Shown here: positions 44,144 through 53,179 of the stretch, in pieces
How the letters are laid out: the number at the start of each line of letters is the position of its first letter
Position numbering within the stretch: the first letter of the stretch is position 1
Assembly (NCBI RefSeq): GCF_002435945.1
Contig: NZ_DIXC01000022.1
Coordinates: 8,666 to 72,665, forward strand
DNA length: 64,000 nt
DNA from: Mesotoga sp. UBA6090
GTDB lineage: Bacteria > Thermotogota > Thermotogae > Petrotogales > Kosmotogaceae
Direction of reading: 5' to 3'
Notes under the pieces: generated by a model
Database searches by the model: none
Seen by the model: only the letters and a program-made list of their open reading frames with translations
Told to the model about the DNA's origin: nothing
Made by a program: the position numbers and the translations under genes

Positions 44144-45472
44144 TTATCTGCTTGGGAGGAAATCCTCAATAAGAAGCCATTTCCAGAGAGGGATCAGCTC
44201 AATGGTCTTGTCGTGAATCTTCAGCGTGTCTTCAATGTCGCTGTTGAGAAGTATCCTGCGGGATCTGTCGCCCTCGAATTCGAGTAATCCCCGGAGTTCA
44301 CGTTCTCTCAAAGCGGGATCATCAAGATTTGACATTGTGACATTAATGACCAGATCGCCAGTTCTTCCAGAGGCGACGAAATCAACTTCGGTTTTGTCAG
44401 TCTTCCAGAAAGTCACCTTATAGCCCCGCCTCAAGAGCTCTAGAAAGACAATGTTCTCTCCATCTCTTCCATAGTCATCAGTGAGCGGCTTGACAACGGC
44501 TTTTCTCAGGCCAGTGTCGACGGAATATACTTTTCTTGGGTTGATTAGGGCCTTCTTGACGGAATTCGTATGAAGCTCTACTTCAAACAATATGTATGCT
44601 TCCGATAGGTGCGACATGTTCTCCGAAATTGTGCTGGTTGAAGTCTTTCCCGAGGTCTGTTCGAGAGCCTTCTGTATTTTTCTGTAGCTCAAGAGATTTC
44701 CGCTGTTCTTCAGAGCATAGAGCGCGATTCTCTTTGTAAGCAGAGCGTCTCTGATATTCCAACGCTCTACGATGTCCCTGTATATGATGTCGTCGAAATA
44801 TGCCTCGAGAATCTTTGTCCCATTTTCTTCAGGGAAGTTCAAGAGAATCTCAGGAAAGCCTCCGGAATCCAAATAACTGAACAGCAGATTCTTGATGAGA
44901 TCACTTTTGAGTTCAATTGAAAGCGAGGAGACTTCAATTCCCTTCGATCGCACAAAGTCTGCGAACGAAAAGGGCAACAGAGTCAGATCTATGTGCCTTC
45001 CTGTCAACAGCGTTCCAAGCTCTTTGGAAGAGAGCTTTGAAGATGAGCCGGTCACAATGAATTTGACCTCTCCGGACTCCCTGTAAGTCTCTATCCATTG
45101 CTCCCAGCCTCGTATATGCTGGATCTCATCGACAAACATGTAGGTCTTTCCATCGGGATTGACTCTCTGCCTGTAAAGCCTGTAGAGTTTTTCAAGAAGG
45201 ACCGGCGTTTTCTCTTCCATAGAGAGAGAGACATCTTCAAGGTTCAAGAACAGAAAGGAGAGTTTATCAACAGATTCTAGGAGCTTTCTGTACACAAGCT
45301 TAAGAAGAGATGATTTGCCTGACCTTCTAGGTCCTTTTACAATCTGCACGAAATTACTGTCGAGAAATTCTTCAATTTCACCGATCTCTCTTCTGTAAAC
45401 AAGTTCCGGCAAAGAACGATCTTCCCAGTAATTCCATCTTGCGAGGACTGAAAACATCTGTTGGTCTGTCAT
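44144..45472 (-). CDS. AAA ATPase with DUF4143 domain
   Basis: 442 residues. Walker A GPRRSGKSSLLK (46-57), Walker B TYMFVDEIQHI near 120, sensor TGSSSKLSSKELGTLLTGR near 150 (VTGSSSKL...LTGR). The C-terminal half is DUF4143 with GENIVFLELLRRGYKVTFWKTDKTEVDFV (ELLRRGY, EVDFV), a restriction-nuclease-like core where the D of EVDF and nearby residues are conserved. These proteins are common in archaea and Thermotogae, often in accessory regions; function is unclear but has been linked to DNA handling. Start ATG has AGGAGGT 6 bases upstream. Monocistronic. Confidence 0.88.
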   Translation of the reverse strand: MTDQQMFSVLARWNYWEDRSLPELVYRREIGEIEEFLDSNFVQIVKGPRRSGKSSLLKLVYRKLLESVDKLSFLFLNLEDVSLSMEEKTPVLLEKLYRLYRQRVNPDGKTYMFVDEIQHIRGWEQWIETYRESGEVKFIVTGSSSKLSSKELGTLLTGRHIDLTLLPFSFADFVRSKGIEVSSLSIELKSDLIKNLLFSYLDSGGFPEILLNFPEENGTKILEAYFDDIIYRDIVERWNIRDALLTKRIALYALKNSGNLLSYRKIQKALEQTSGKTSTSTISENMSHLSEAYILFEVELHTNSVKKALINPRKVYSVDTGLRKAVVKPLTDDYGRDGENIVFLELLRRGYKVTFWKTDKTEVDFVASGRTGDLVINVTMSNLDDPALRERELRGLLEFEGDRSRRILLNSDIEDTLKIHDKTIELIPLWKWLLIEDFLPSR

Positions 45473-46262
45473 ATCAACCTCCTATCAATAATTGACCTTT
45501 ATAACAAACACATTTTAGCATAAGTGACCAGTATATAGAACACTATTTCACTTTATTTCTGAAGAGATCTTATAATAAGAAATTTAAGGCCCCTTCGAAA
45601 GCCTAGATCCCGAAACAAGTTCGGGATGACCCTGAACAAGATCCCCAAATAGAACCCCTGAACAGGAGATTTTCAGGGCAGGCTCATTGGGGCAGGCTCA
45701 TCAGTGCAGGCTCCACGGGACTACAGGGTATGGTTATTCTGAAAATGCCACAGTCCGTCATGCTCCAAAAAACCGCTGAACGCTGTGAAGAGCAGTCCTT
45801 CGTTGTTTGTTAGAATAAGAGAGGCAGGGGATGCAAGATAAGTCCAGTCCTTCGTTATAGCCTGCGAGGCCCAGTGGGGCAAGAACATCTTGCATCCAGG
45901 AGTGTTCAGGAACGAGTAACAGATCCTTGCTCTGGAACGAAGAACAGGTTTCCTCGGCAAACTGCGAACCGCTCAACGGCGAACCAGTTCCTTTGCTCTT
46001 CCTACAACGAACCCGCTAAATCCAACCACGGTCTTTCAAAAGAGCAAATCCCAAGTCAAGCTTGGGATGGCGGCTTCACTGGCGCTGATAATCCTGAATT
46101 GTTCAGAGCCGCTTTTGTTCGCCAGACTCTAGACCCAAGACCCCAGACCCGCTGTCAATCTTTTCTCTACCCCCGACCCCGGTTTCCCAAAAAACCCGGA
46201 CGGCTTGTCGGAGCTCGGAATGATGGGGTTGGGCTTTCGGAAATAGTTGCATTTCAACGCAC
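45473..46262. other. Repeat-rich intergenic region
   Basis: No credible gene. Contains the palindromic element at 45607-45627 and its stem variant at 46048-46068, three tandem copies of GCAGGCTCAT at 14-bp spacing (45678, 45692, 45706), and scraps resembling the dispersed repeat (CCGCTGAACGCTGTGAAGA near 45772). Confidence 0.6.
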
Positions 46263-46703
46263 TCACTTCGCAAGCTGATAGATCAGGACGCCGAAAAGCA
46301 TGAGAAGAAGACCTGTGATTTTCGCCGGAGTCAGATGAAGAGGGGTTTCACCGAATAACCCAGAAATGTTGATGATTAATGCGAAGACTATCTGCGTTAC
46401 AACAATTATCACAATTCCTCTGCTGGCGCCAAGTGCAGATACGCCTTGCGCAATGCTGAAGATGATAAGAACACCAATGAACCCTGAAGTTGCATAGATT
46501 GGATTCAGTCCCTTTAGCGATTCGATACTCAGTTCGCCTCTTCCGAAAAGCAGTAAAAGAAATGAAGCAAGGAGAAAACCGGTACCGTGTATGAAGAAAT
46601 TCGAGCCAAAAAAGCCGACCTTTTCGCTAAGTCTCGCGCTGAAAACGCTCTGCATGGCGATTACTATGCCTGCAGTCACGGAAAAGAGAATACCCTTAAT
46701 CAT
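46263..46703 (-). CDS. YdcZ/DUF606-type DMT membrane protein
   Basis: 146 residues with five hydrophobic segments and no soluble domain. The opening GILFSVTAGIVIAMQSVFSARLSEKVG and the ending KITGLLLMLFGVLIYQLAK match the DMT family YdcZ, half-size transporters that form antiparallel dimers. Substrate unknown. It follows the Crp/Fnr-type regulator gene by 7 bp on the same strand, so the regulator may control it. Confidence 0.85.
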   Translation of the reverse strand: MIKGILFSVTAGIVIAMQSVFSARLSEKVGFFGSNFFIHGTGFLLASFLLLLFGRGELSIESLKGLNPIYATSGFIGVLIIFSIAQGVSALGASRGIVIIVVTQIVFALIINISGLFGETPLHLTPAKITGLLLMLFGVLIYQLAK

Positions 46704-46710
46704 TTTTCAT

Positions 46711-47406
46711 TCACCCGTACAGATCCGAAGCCAGATTCTTGAGTTTGTCGAAGTCGATTATCCTTATCTGTGATCTACTGACTCTCAATATTCCTTCTCT
46801 GTCTAGTTCGTTTAAAACCCTGTTCACATGGCGGTAGCTAGCCCCCAAAAGCTCGGCGATCTCAGCTTGACTTTCAGTTTCCAGTTCATCCAACATTCTT
46901 TCATTCCTTTCATCTGAGGTCATCAGCAGGAGATAAGATGCAATTCTCGTCTTTAGTGGTGCGGAGGAAGTCAACGTCTTCACGACGTCATTGTGATAAA
47001 GCTTGAAAGACAGTTCACGAATGATCAATCTCAGGATGGCAGGATTACTCATCAGATTCTCTCTTACCTGAGAAAGCCTCAGAGCCAGGAGTTCAGATTC
47101 CGAGACTGCTGAAACCGAAGTCTTGACGGCGAAGTCATTGGCTATTTCCAGGTCTCCGAGCAAAGAAAGGGGAACGCAGAACCTAAGCAATACCCTGTTG
47201 CCATTTCTCAAGAGAATTGAGATTTTAACCTTGCCTTTCACAAGAAAGTACAGATACTCAGGTCGCTCGTCTACGGTGAAAATGTCTTCGCCTCTACCGA
47301 AGCTATGCAAGGCGAAAAGTTGACTGACATCCTCCTCGAAAAACCCGGCCAGTTTGAATCTCGACAAGTATTCCGATATTCGCTTCCTGTCTCTTATTTC
47401 TTTCAT
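46711..47406 (-). CDS. Crp/Fnr-family transcription regulator
   Basis: 231 residues. Cyclic-nucleotide-binding beta roll at about 20-120 (FGRGEDIFTVDERPEYLYFLVKGKVKISI, seen as YLYFLVKGKVKI), dimer helix, then helix-turn-helix ESQAEIAELLGASYRHVNRVLNELDREGIL near 170-200 (QAEIAELLGASYRHVNRVL). No cysteine cluster, so it is not an Fnr-type iron-sulfur sensor; the cAMP-contact arginine pattern is also not obvious. YeiL-like by overall shape. Start has GGGAGGG 6 bases upstream. In operon with the YdcZ-type gene. Confidence 0.88.
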   Translation of the reverse strand: MKEIRDRKRISEYLSRFKLAGFFEEDVSQLFALHSFGRGEDIFTVDERPEYLYFLVKGKVKISILLRNGNRVLLRFCVPLSLLGDLEIANDFAVKTSVSAVSESELLALRLSQVRENLMSNPAILRLIIRELSFKLYHNDVVKTLTSSAPLKTRIASYLLLMTSDERNERMLDELETESQAEIAELLGASYRHVNRVLNELDREGILRVSRSQIRIIDFDKLKNLASDLYG

Positions 47407-47830
47407 GAATAACCCTCCCGGATAACAGTATATTACCAGTGCAAGTTAAATGAATAGGACAGATGTCCATTAAGACAATGTTCGGATGCTGGAAGGACAT
47501 TGCTTATCTCGAGAGCATGGTCAGCTTGTTGCTTGTTGAGACTCCGCTATCAAATGCAAGTTCGGTACTGGATGCAGGAGACATCAAAGGGATCTTAGAT
47601 TAGCATTACATTCGAAGAGTAATGTTCTCTGCAGTGGAAAATGCTTGGGTCTGGAGATGCATCGAAATGTCGCAGAATTGATTTTGCTGCCTGTATCGGT
47701 GTGCTTTTCGACCCACACACTTTACAGTGCATTATAATCACTCTTGCTTAACCCAGAATCAATAAGTGATGTAAGAAGTGTGCCGTTTTTTGCACGATGA
47801 TTCCCGCATGTCTTTCATGGAGGTGGGAAA
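47407..47830. other. Intergenic stretch upstream of a decayed gene
   Basis: About 420 bp between divergent genes; it should hold the regulator's promoter, but I see no confident -10/-35 pair, repeat or RNA. Confidence 0.4.
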
Positions 47831-48171
47831 ATGAAACGCAAATATCGCCGCTCTTACTTCTGCCTTTGATTATTGTGCTGACGGGATGTCCCTTCTTCAA
47901 CAAGATTCCTGTCTGGGAAACGATCCCGAATCTTATTATGAGGCTTGGTGATCCTGTGAGTTTCTCGCTTTCGACATACTGTGCCGATCCCGACTGAGAC
48001 CCCTTACTTTTTCTGTTGTGAGTGGTCCCAGTACGACTGTTGGAAGCAATTACGAGTGGACTCTCTCGCTCCCCGCAGGAGAGAGACCATCGTGATAAGT
48101 GTCGGAAGGAAAGGGGGAATCAACAACAAGTTTCCAGATTACGGTAAAGACGTCGCCAAGTGAAGCTTGCT
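47831..48171 (+). pseudogene. Decayed lipoprotein gene with Ig/cadherin-like domain
   Basis: A good ribosome site (GGAGGTGGG) precedes ATG at 47831, but the frame ends after 12 codons. The next frame reads LLPLIIVLTGCPFF, a lipoprotein signal with lipobox LTGC, and runs to DPD then a stop; shifting again gives PLTFSVVSGP ... GSNYEWTLSLPAGE, the DPDGDPLTFSV-type surface domain; later shifts give TIVISV, GGINNK and SFQITVKTSPS. At least three frameshifts and a stop, so this is a dead surface-lipoprotein gene. Confidence 0.75.
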
Positions 48172-48176
48172 GACTG

Positions 48177-48892
48177 TTACTCTTGGAGAGCAGCGGATAT
48201 GGTCGGTAAATCCCAGATGGTAATTATCTGCAGGGGAGTCTCGCTTCTTCTGCCGTTTTCCGTTACAAGTATCGCCTCAAGCCTCTTGCCCAGGGCACTG
48301 AACACGCCGAATGAAGCTGCGATTTCGAAGAGGGTCGCTTTTCTGCTAACAAATTTGACTGCCTTATCTTCTTCCGCATAGTCCATCACGTCTCGAATCG
48401 GCATTTCTTTTATGTAAGCCCTCTCTTCTTCGCCAACAAAGGCCATCCACCTGGCGATCTCATAAGCAGTGAGAATTCCTCTGAATTGCCTTCCCTCATA
48501 GACAGGAATCTGTGAGAATGACTTCTCTCCTATGATCTTCAGGGCTTTGTCTAGCGTATCATTGAGGTCGATTGTCACGACTTTTTCTGATTTGGATATC
48601 TTAGACACCCTGGGTGGAGCGTTCAACATTTCGGCAATGTGTTCAATATTCTCACGACTTCCTTATGCGGTTCTGCGATGGGTTTACCATCGCTTGTTAG
48701 GGTGTGGACAATTGCGTTTCTAAGCTCGGCGTACTCGAGTAGTATGTCGAGGTAGTTGCGCAGAGTTTTGTCGCTCTTTGATGCATCTCTCAAGGATCTT
48801 GCGAAGCCGTCAACACGGTAATCTTCGTTTATCTTCCTCAGATATCCCTCTATCGATCTGAAGGCCTGCATAAATCTCTCTGAATTATCCAT
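48177..48892 (-). pseudogene. CBS-domain protein split by a frameshift
   Basis: The first 89 codons (48892-48623) are helical and end ELRNAIVHTLTSDGKPIAEPHKEVVR; the frame then closes. In the frame one base away, NIEHIAEMLNAPPRVSKI continues the expected sequence and leads into a CBS pair (FSQIPVYEGRQFRGILTAYEIARWM and AILVTENGRRSETPLQIITIWDL, seen as SQIPVYEG and GILTAYEI). So one gene of about 235 codons was split by a 1-base loss near 48645. The downstream part can start at ATG 48629. CBS pairs sense adenine nucleotides. Sequencing error is possible, as both parts are otherwise well kept. Confidence 0.75.
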
Positions 48893-49391
48893 ATCGACCT
48901 CCTGACTGAAACTTAGCTTACAGTTGCAGAGAACGAATAAGTAGTAGTAGTACCAAAACCAGGTAAGAACTGGAGAGACGACTCTCTGCTTAAATAGAGT
49001 ATATCAAAACAAGGCGGGCAGTAGGAGAACTGCAGATATACAATCGTAGCTGGGAAATCGGAATATTATTGGTAACTTCCGAATTTCCCGAACACGCAGC
49101 CCTGATTCTTGAGAAGTGTTATAACTATCTATTCATTTCCGATACTTACCAGAACTTTGTGGAACGAATGCAATTCATATGTTTTAAAGAGCCGCCGGGG
49201 GATGGCTGCTCTTTATGAGAAAACCGAATCAACTGTGATGCCATTGCCGTGCAAGTCACAGAAAAAGAACAGTATACCGGTTTACTATTGCTGTATCCTG
49301 AGTGAAATACCTAAGAGTTGCTCTCATCAGTCGTGGTATTAGAGATCTCATTTCAATGTAGAACCGCTCCGATCAATTCAGTCCTTATCTA
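48893..49391. other. Intergenic stretch without features
   Basis: About 500 bp. No credible gene, terminator, repeat or RNA recognised. Confidence 0.4.
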
Positions 49392-49655
49392 CTACCTTAA
49401 ACTGTCGAGAACTTTCTTTAGCTTTTTGTACGTCTTCCCTTTCAGGGGATAAGGGAGCGTGAGCAACCAGTCGTTTATGAGCGCAATTGCCATTGTGTAC
49501 GCTCTTCCTTCCTGAATCAGTTCGGCTATTTCCTCGTCCTTAAGAAGGTTGCTCTCGAGGATCATATCGACTCTTTTGTAGAGATAAGGTTTTGCAGAGT
49601 CCGAAATCAACTCTAGAATTTGTCTTTTTACGATTTCTCTTTCCTTTTCCCTCAA
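49392..49655 (-). CDS. Small helical protein, unknown function
   Basis: 87 residues, highly charged and helical (EREIVKRQILELISDSAKPYLYKRVDMILES). Not recognised; the heptad-like pattern suggests a dimer. The start is uncertain: the frame opens at a TTG with a weak GGGTGA site. No neighbours on the same strand within 700 bp. Coding status rests on composition and frame length alone. Confidence 0.45.
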   Translation of the reverse strand: MREKEREIVKRQILELISDSAKPYLYKRVDMILESNLLKDEEIAELIQEGRAYTMAIALINDWLLTLPYPLKGKTYKKLKKVLDSLR

Positions 49656-50623
49656 AATTCATCATCACCCTTCAAATCGTATTAAAAGAATGATCATTTA
49701 TCTTCATCATCTTCAACGAGAGAGGATGCAAAACAGTGCCTGCCGAAAAGAAAATTCAGTGATTCCAATTTGAAATTACACCAGTGTTCCGCAGGGAGCT
49801 CTTTTGCGGAACAAGAACAATAGGACATTGAACACCTTCATGCCGCTTTCGGAAAGTCATAATGCCTCGACAAATAGGAATCACATCATTCAGATGATTT
49901 TCCTTTTTCGACAACTGAGATTTCTTCATCAGGCTGAGGCAATTATCATTAGATTATCTCCTGATCGTTTTAGCAGGCCCCTTGGAGCGACTTGCGGAGA
50001 AATCAAGAATTGAATCTTTATTTATTGATATTCAGTCTAAAGTATTACTGCGCAGTGATCATATAGATTGAAAACTAACTGATAGGAGCCGCTTCCACTT
50101 CATCACGGTTGTTTTTTATCTTCAGAATCGACCCTTTAATGAGGTTGTCTATCAATACTGCCTAATATCGTGAAGCAGACTGAAGTGAATTTCCTCAACT
50201 CGACTGATTTGGGGAAATTCATTTCTGGGGGAAGCGAGCGATTGACAATGCAGACCGGGCGATCGTCTGGATTCTCTTTAGTTATGGTTGGTCAGTCGAC
50301 AAAAGTAACAACAGATAAGCAATTGCTGATCTCGATTTCGTGACCTGAATGTCTTTTTATGTGATCCTTTTACTCAAACCTTTTTCGGACTGGCATAGTG
50401 TTGCTTCTACAGAAAGTGATCTTGATTAGAATTCTGCCCGCATAGTAATAAGCGGATCGATTATTCGAATTAGAATGCATCAATAGTTACCTGGTGCGTT
50501 TGATTGCAAACAAGGCTGAAAACTGATCGGACTAGATTGCGGTAGTAGTGATGAAGACAAAGCATAGATTTGCACTAGCGGGCGTTTTTCAGTTAATAGT
50601 TAGGGTCACAGGAGGAGATCAAA
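49656..50623. other. Intergenic stretch upstream of the pilin operon
   Basis: Nearly 970 bp, AT-rich, without a credible gene in any frame. It must hold the pilin-operon promoter. I see no repeat, RNA gene or clear decayed gene. Confidence 0.4.
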
Positions 50624-52084
50624 GTGAACAGAAAGAGTGGAGTGATTCTTGGGATAGCTCTCATTATCTTTCTCGTAATATCCATAATTGGAGCTGCGTT
50701 GATGACTGTGGTCATGAGCAGGGCCAGGCAGACCAATGATCTCGAGAAGCGAACGCAGGCATACTTCTTTGCAAGATCTGGCGTTGAGATTGCGAGGGAG
50801 TATGTGAATGAAATAAGCAAGAGTGATGAGCGGTTCTTTGATGAGAAAGTGATTGTACTTCATGGGGATCTTAGTAGCGAGGACAATGGAGAGCTGAGTT
50901 TTCACTTTCAAGATGTTACAAACGTTTGGTCAAAGGATAACGTTAGGGCGAGCTTTGAAGCCAGTGCATCCTCCTTCAGAAACCATGAGGTAGTGACCGC
51001 AATATGGAGGAACAGTGAGTCCACGAACTTTCTCTCGTCCGGAAATGCCGGGGATATGACAAGAACGCTCGCATTTATGTGTAGTGAAGGTTCTGCAGGG
51101 ATTCCGGTTTTCGATATGGCTATTTTTGCAGACGGGAAAATAGAGACGGGAGCTTCTGCCAATTCCAAGGTCATAGGTGATATAGGTACTAATTCGACCG
51201 ACACTTCGGCAATCAGCAGGCAGGGTAACAATGGTAACGGCCAAGGCAATGGGGGCAAGAAGACCGTCATCGACGGAGACGTTTTCTTTGGACCGGGAAC
51301 TGATGTTGATGAATTAGATCCCAATGATTATTTCCTAGAAGAGGGACATCTGGTTAGGACTCTTGAGAACACAAGAGACTACAAAAGTATATTACCAGAG
51401 TTTCCGGATTTCCCAGTGCTGACTGAGCGGGATTCTCTTAGCGTTAATTCAAATGAATCAATCATAAATGATGACGGTTACTACAGTAGCATAAGTATGG
51501 AAGGGAAAAACAAGAATAATGAAGCAAGACTCACAATTGAGACTGGATCTTCAAGTGATGTGAGGAAGATTGTTATCGGTCAACTGGAGATGAAGTCATA
51601 TGCATCTATCGAGCTGTCAGGTAATGGAAAACTAAACCTATATGTGGGAAATATTAGTGGCGGCGGCTCCATCAACATTGAAGGAGATCAAAGTGAAATT
51701 GACAGAGTTGTAGTTTATTACAAGGGAACGAGTTTGGGTGACCTAGATTTGAGAGGTACTATTCACATAAAGAATGAGATTGATGATGAGTTCAGGTTGG
51801 GAGGAAATAGTAATCTAAGAGTCAGTGGGCTTCTCATATATGAGGGAAGTAAAATCAAGCTTTATGGTACGCCAAGTGCGAAGGCGATAGCGTTGTTCGC
51901 TCCATATGCCGAGATAACTACGCATGGGAACCCTGATTTCTACGGGGCAATAGTATGTGAGAGATTCTTAGCGAACGGAGAGGGAACAGTAAACTACAAG
52001 AAAGTAGAAGACGAGTTTTCAGATACCTCCCTGGAAATTATCGATGGCGATGGTGAAGAAGCCTTCGAACAGTGGGGAGAGTGA
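50624..52084 (+). CDS. PilX-like type IV pilus protein with C-terminal DUF7305-like domain
   Basis: 486 residues from a GTG-type start near 50624 with AGGAGATC upstream. N-terminus: short basic leader then a membrane helix (VILGIALIIFLVISIIGAALMTVVM) and AYFFARSGVEIAREY, the PilX N-terminal pattern of minor pilus assembly proteins lacking a classic GFTLIE cut site. Residues 130-486 are a beta-rich extracellular domain with a low-complexity GNNGNGQGNGG linker near 205 and repeating short strands (VIGDIGTNS, VDGDVFFG-like, VVVYYKGTSLGDLDLRG), resembling DUF7305 beta-helix surface domains. First gene of a three-gene operon with two prepilins. Confidence 0.8.
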   Translation: MNRKSGVILGIALIIFLVISIIGAALMTVVMSRARQTNDLEKRTQAYFFARSGVEIAREYVNEISKSDERFFDEKVIVLHGDLSSEDNGELSFHFQDVTNVWSKDNVRASFEASASSFRNHEVVTAIWRNSESTNFLSSGNAGDMTRTLAFMCSEGSAGIPVFDMAIFADGKIETGASANSKVIGDIGTNSTDTSAISRQGNNGNGQGNGGKKTVIDGDVFFGPGTDVDELDPNDYFLEEGHLVRTLENTRDYKSILPEFPDFPVLTERDSLSVNSNESIINDDGYYSSISMEGKNKNNEARLTIETGSSSDVRKIVIGQLEMKSYASIELSGNGKLNLYVGNISGGGSINIEGDQSEIDRVVVYYKGTSLGDLDLRGTIHIKNEIDDEFRLGGNSNLRVSGLLIYEGSKIKLYGTPSAKAIALFAPYAEITTHGNPDFYGAIVCERFLANGEGTVNYKKVEDEFSDTSLEIIDGDGEEAFEQWGE

Positions 52085-52089
52085 ATGTG

Positions 52090-52419
52090 ATGAGAGTTCT
52101 AGCCACTGGCCAAGGAGGACTGGGTATAAACAGAAGTAGTGGTTTTTCATTCGTTGAGGTTCTTATAGCATTGTTAATTATCATAATTTCTGTTACCACG
52201 CTCATGAATTTCCTGATGACTGCGCTCAGGGTTGAAGACTCCGCCAGCGCAATCTCCGAAGACCTTCTAGTTAAGTCGGGGGAACTAGAAGAAGGAGAAG
52301 GAGATAGCAAACAAGCAACTGTGACTATCGGAGAAATCGATATTCCGGGTGCGGTACTAAAGATAGGTTATGGTAGGACAAAGCAGCTTATTGAGTTCAG
52401 AGGTCTGGCCAATGAGTAA
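52090..52419 (+). CDS. Prepilin-like protein (PilV/GspI type)
   Basis: About 109 residues from the ATG at 52090, 5 bp after the previous stop, with GGGAGAG upstream. The prepilin motif SGFSFVEVLIALLIIIISV (G-F, then Glu at +5) is clear near residues 18-36, so prepilin peptidase should cut after the glycine. The short C-terminal domain is acidic then beta-rich. Minor pilin of the tip complex by size and context. Stop overlaps the next start by 8 bp. Confidence 0.85.
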   Translation: MRVLATGQGGLGINRSSGFSFVEVLIALLIIIISVTTLMNFLMTALRVEDSASAISEDLLVKSGELEEGEGDSKQATVTIGEIDIPGAVLKIGYGRTKQLIEFRGLANE

Positions 52420-52918
52420 GGAAATTGACAGGCGAAAAGGACTAACCCTTATGGAGATGGTTGTCACGATGGCTATCGCTGCTGTTGTTCTCGCAATTAC
52501 CCTAACCGTTTACAACATCTGGTGGAAGACCTACACAAGAGTTCTTGAAAAAACCGAGATAGAAAGACAAATGACCTCGGCAATGGAGATCATTGTCAAG
52601 GAGCTTGGATTGGCTAAGGATGTGGCTCTTGACTATGATCAAGAAAAGACGGTTTTTCGCCTTCAGGATAAGAGGATTGAATATAGGAAGGACGATAAAG
52701 TTAACTATCTGACGGATCCGATCGTTGATGACCTCACTTTCGATTTCAAAGATACAAACGAGACAGTACTCGAAGTAAGGATCGAAAACACAAGCAAGAA
52801 TATTGTGCTTACATCAAGAGTAAAGCTATTGAACAAAGAACCCAGTTCGGGTTCATCCGGGGAGTCTACAATAAGCTTCAAGAAGTCCGAGAAGTTGTCT
52901 TTTGAAAAGCAGGAATAG
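52412..52918 (+). CDS. Prepilin-like protein (PilW/GspJ type)
   Basis: 168 residues from the ATG at 52412 that overlaps the previous stop; the AATGAG context shows coupling. The prepilin motif KGLTLMEMVVTMAIAAVVLAITLTV has Glu at +5 and lies at about 9-33. The C-terminal part has the YDQEKTVFRLQDKRIEYRKDD strand pattern typical of PilW/GspJ minor pilins. With its two upstream partners it would form the initiating tip of a type IV pilus or pseudopilus. A terminator follows at 53132. Confidence 0.85.
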   Translation: MSKEIDRRKGLTLMEMVVTMAIAAVVLAITLTVYNIWWKTYTRVLEKTEIERQMTSAMEIIVKELGLAKDVALDYDQEKTVFRLQDKRIEYRKDDKVNYLTDPIVDDLTFDFKDTNETVLEVRIENTSKNIVLTSRVKLLNKEPSSGSSGESTISFKKSEKLSFEKQE

Positions 52919-53131
52919 TTCATATATTTAGTACTGGCTTGATTCATGGAGAAGTGCAAATAGATCCTTCTGTGAATCTGCAGAACTTGAGCCGAAGGGA
53001 TTTCGAAGGGATTGTATCATTCGGCAACTTGTCGTTCCCTTGTTTATTCAATGGTTCTGCGTCTATAGAATTCCTGAGAACGCTGACATTAGATTCAGAC
53101 CTGGTGAAATAGATTCGTATGAGAGAGGAAA

Positions 53132-53156
53132 GGCCCGGCATCACCGGGGCTTTTTG
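53132..53156 (+). terminator. Intrinsic terminator after the pilin operon
   Basis: GCCCGG-CATCA-CCGGGGC hairpin followed by TTTTTG on the plus strand. It lies 210 bp after the last pilin gene and just before the convergent peptidase gene end at 53180. Confidence 0.8.
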
Positions 53157-53179
53157 TTTCATCAAGATACGGTGACTCA

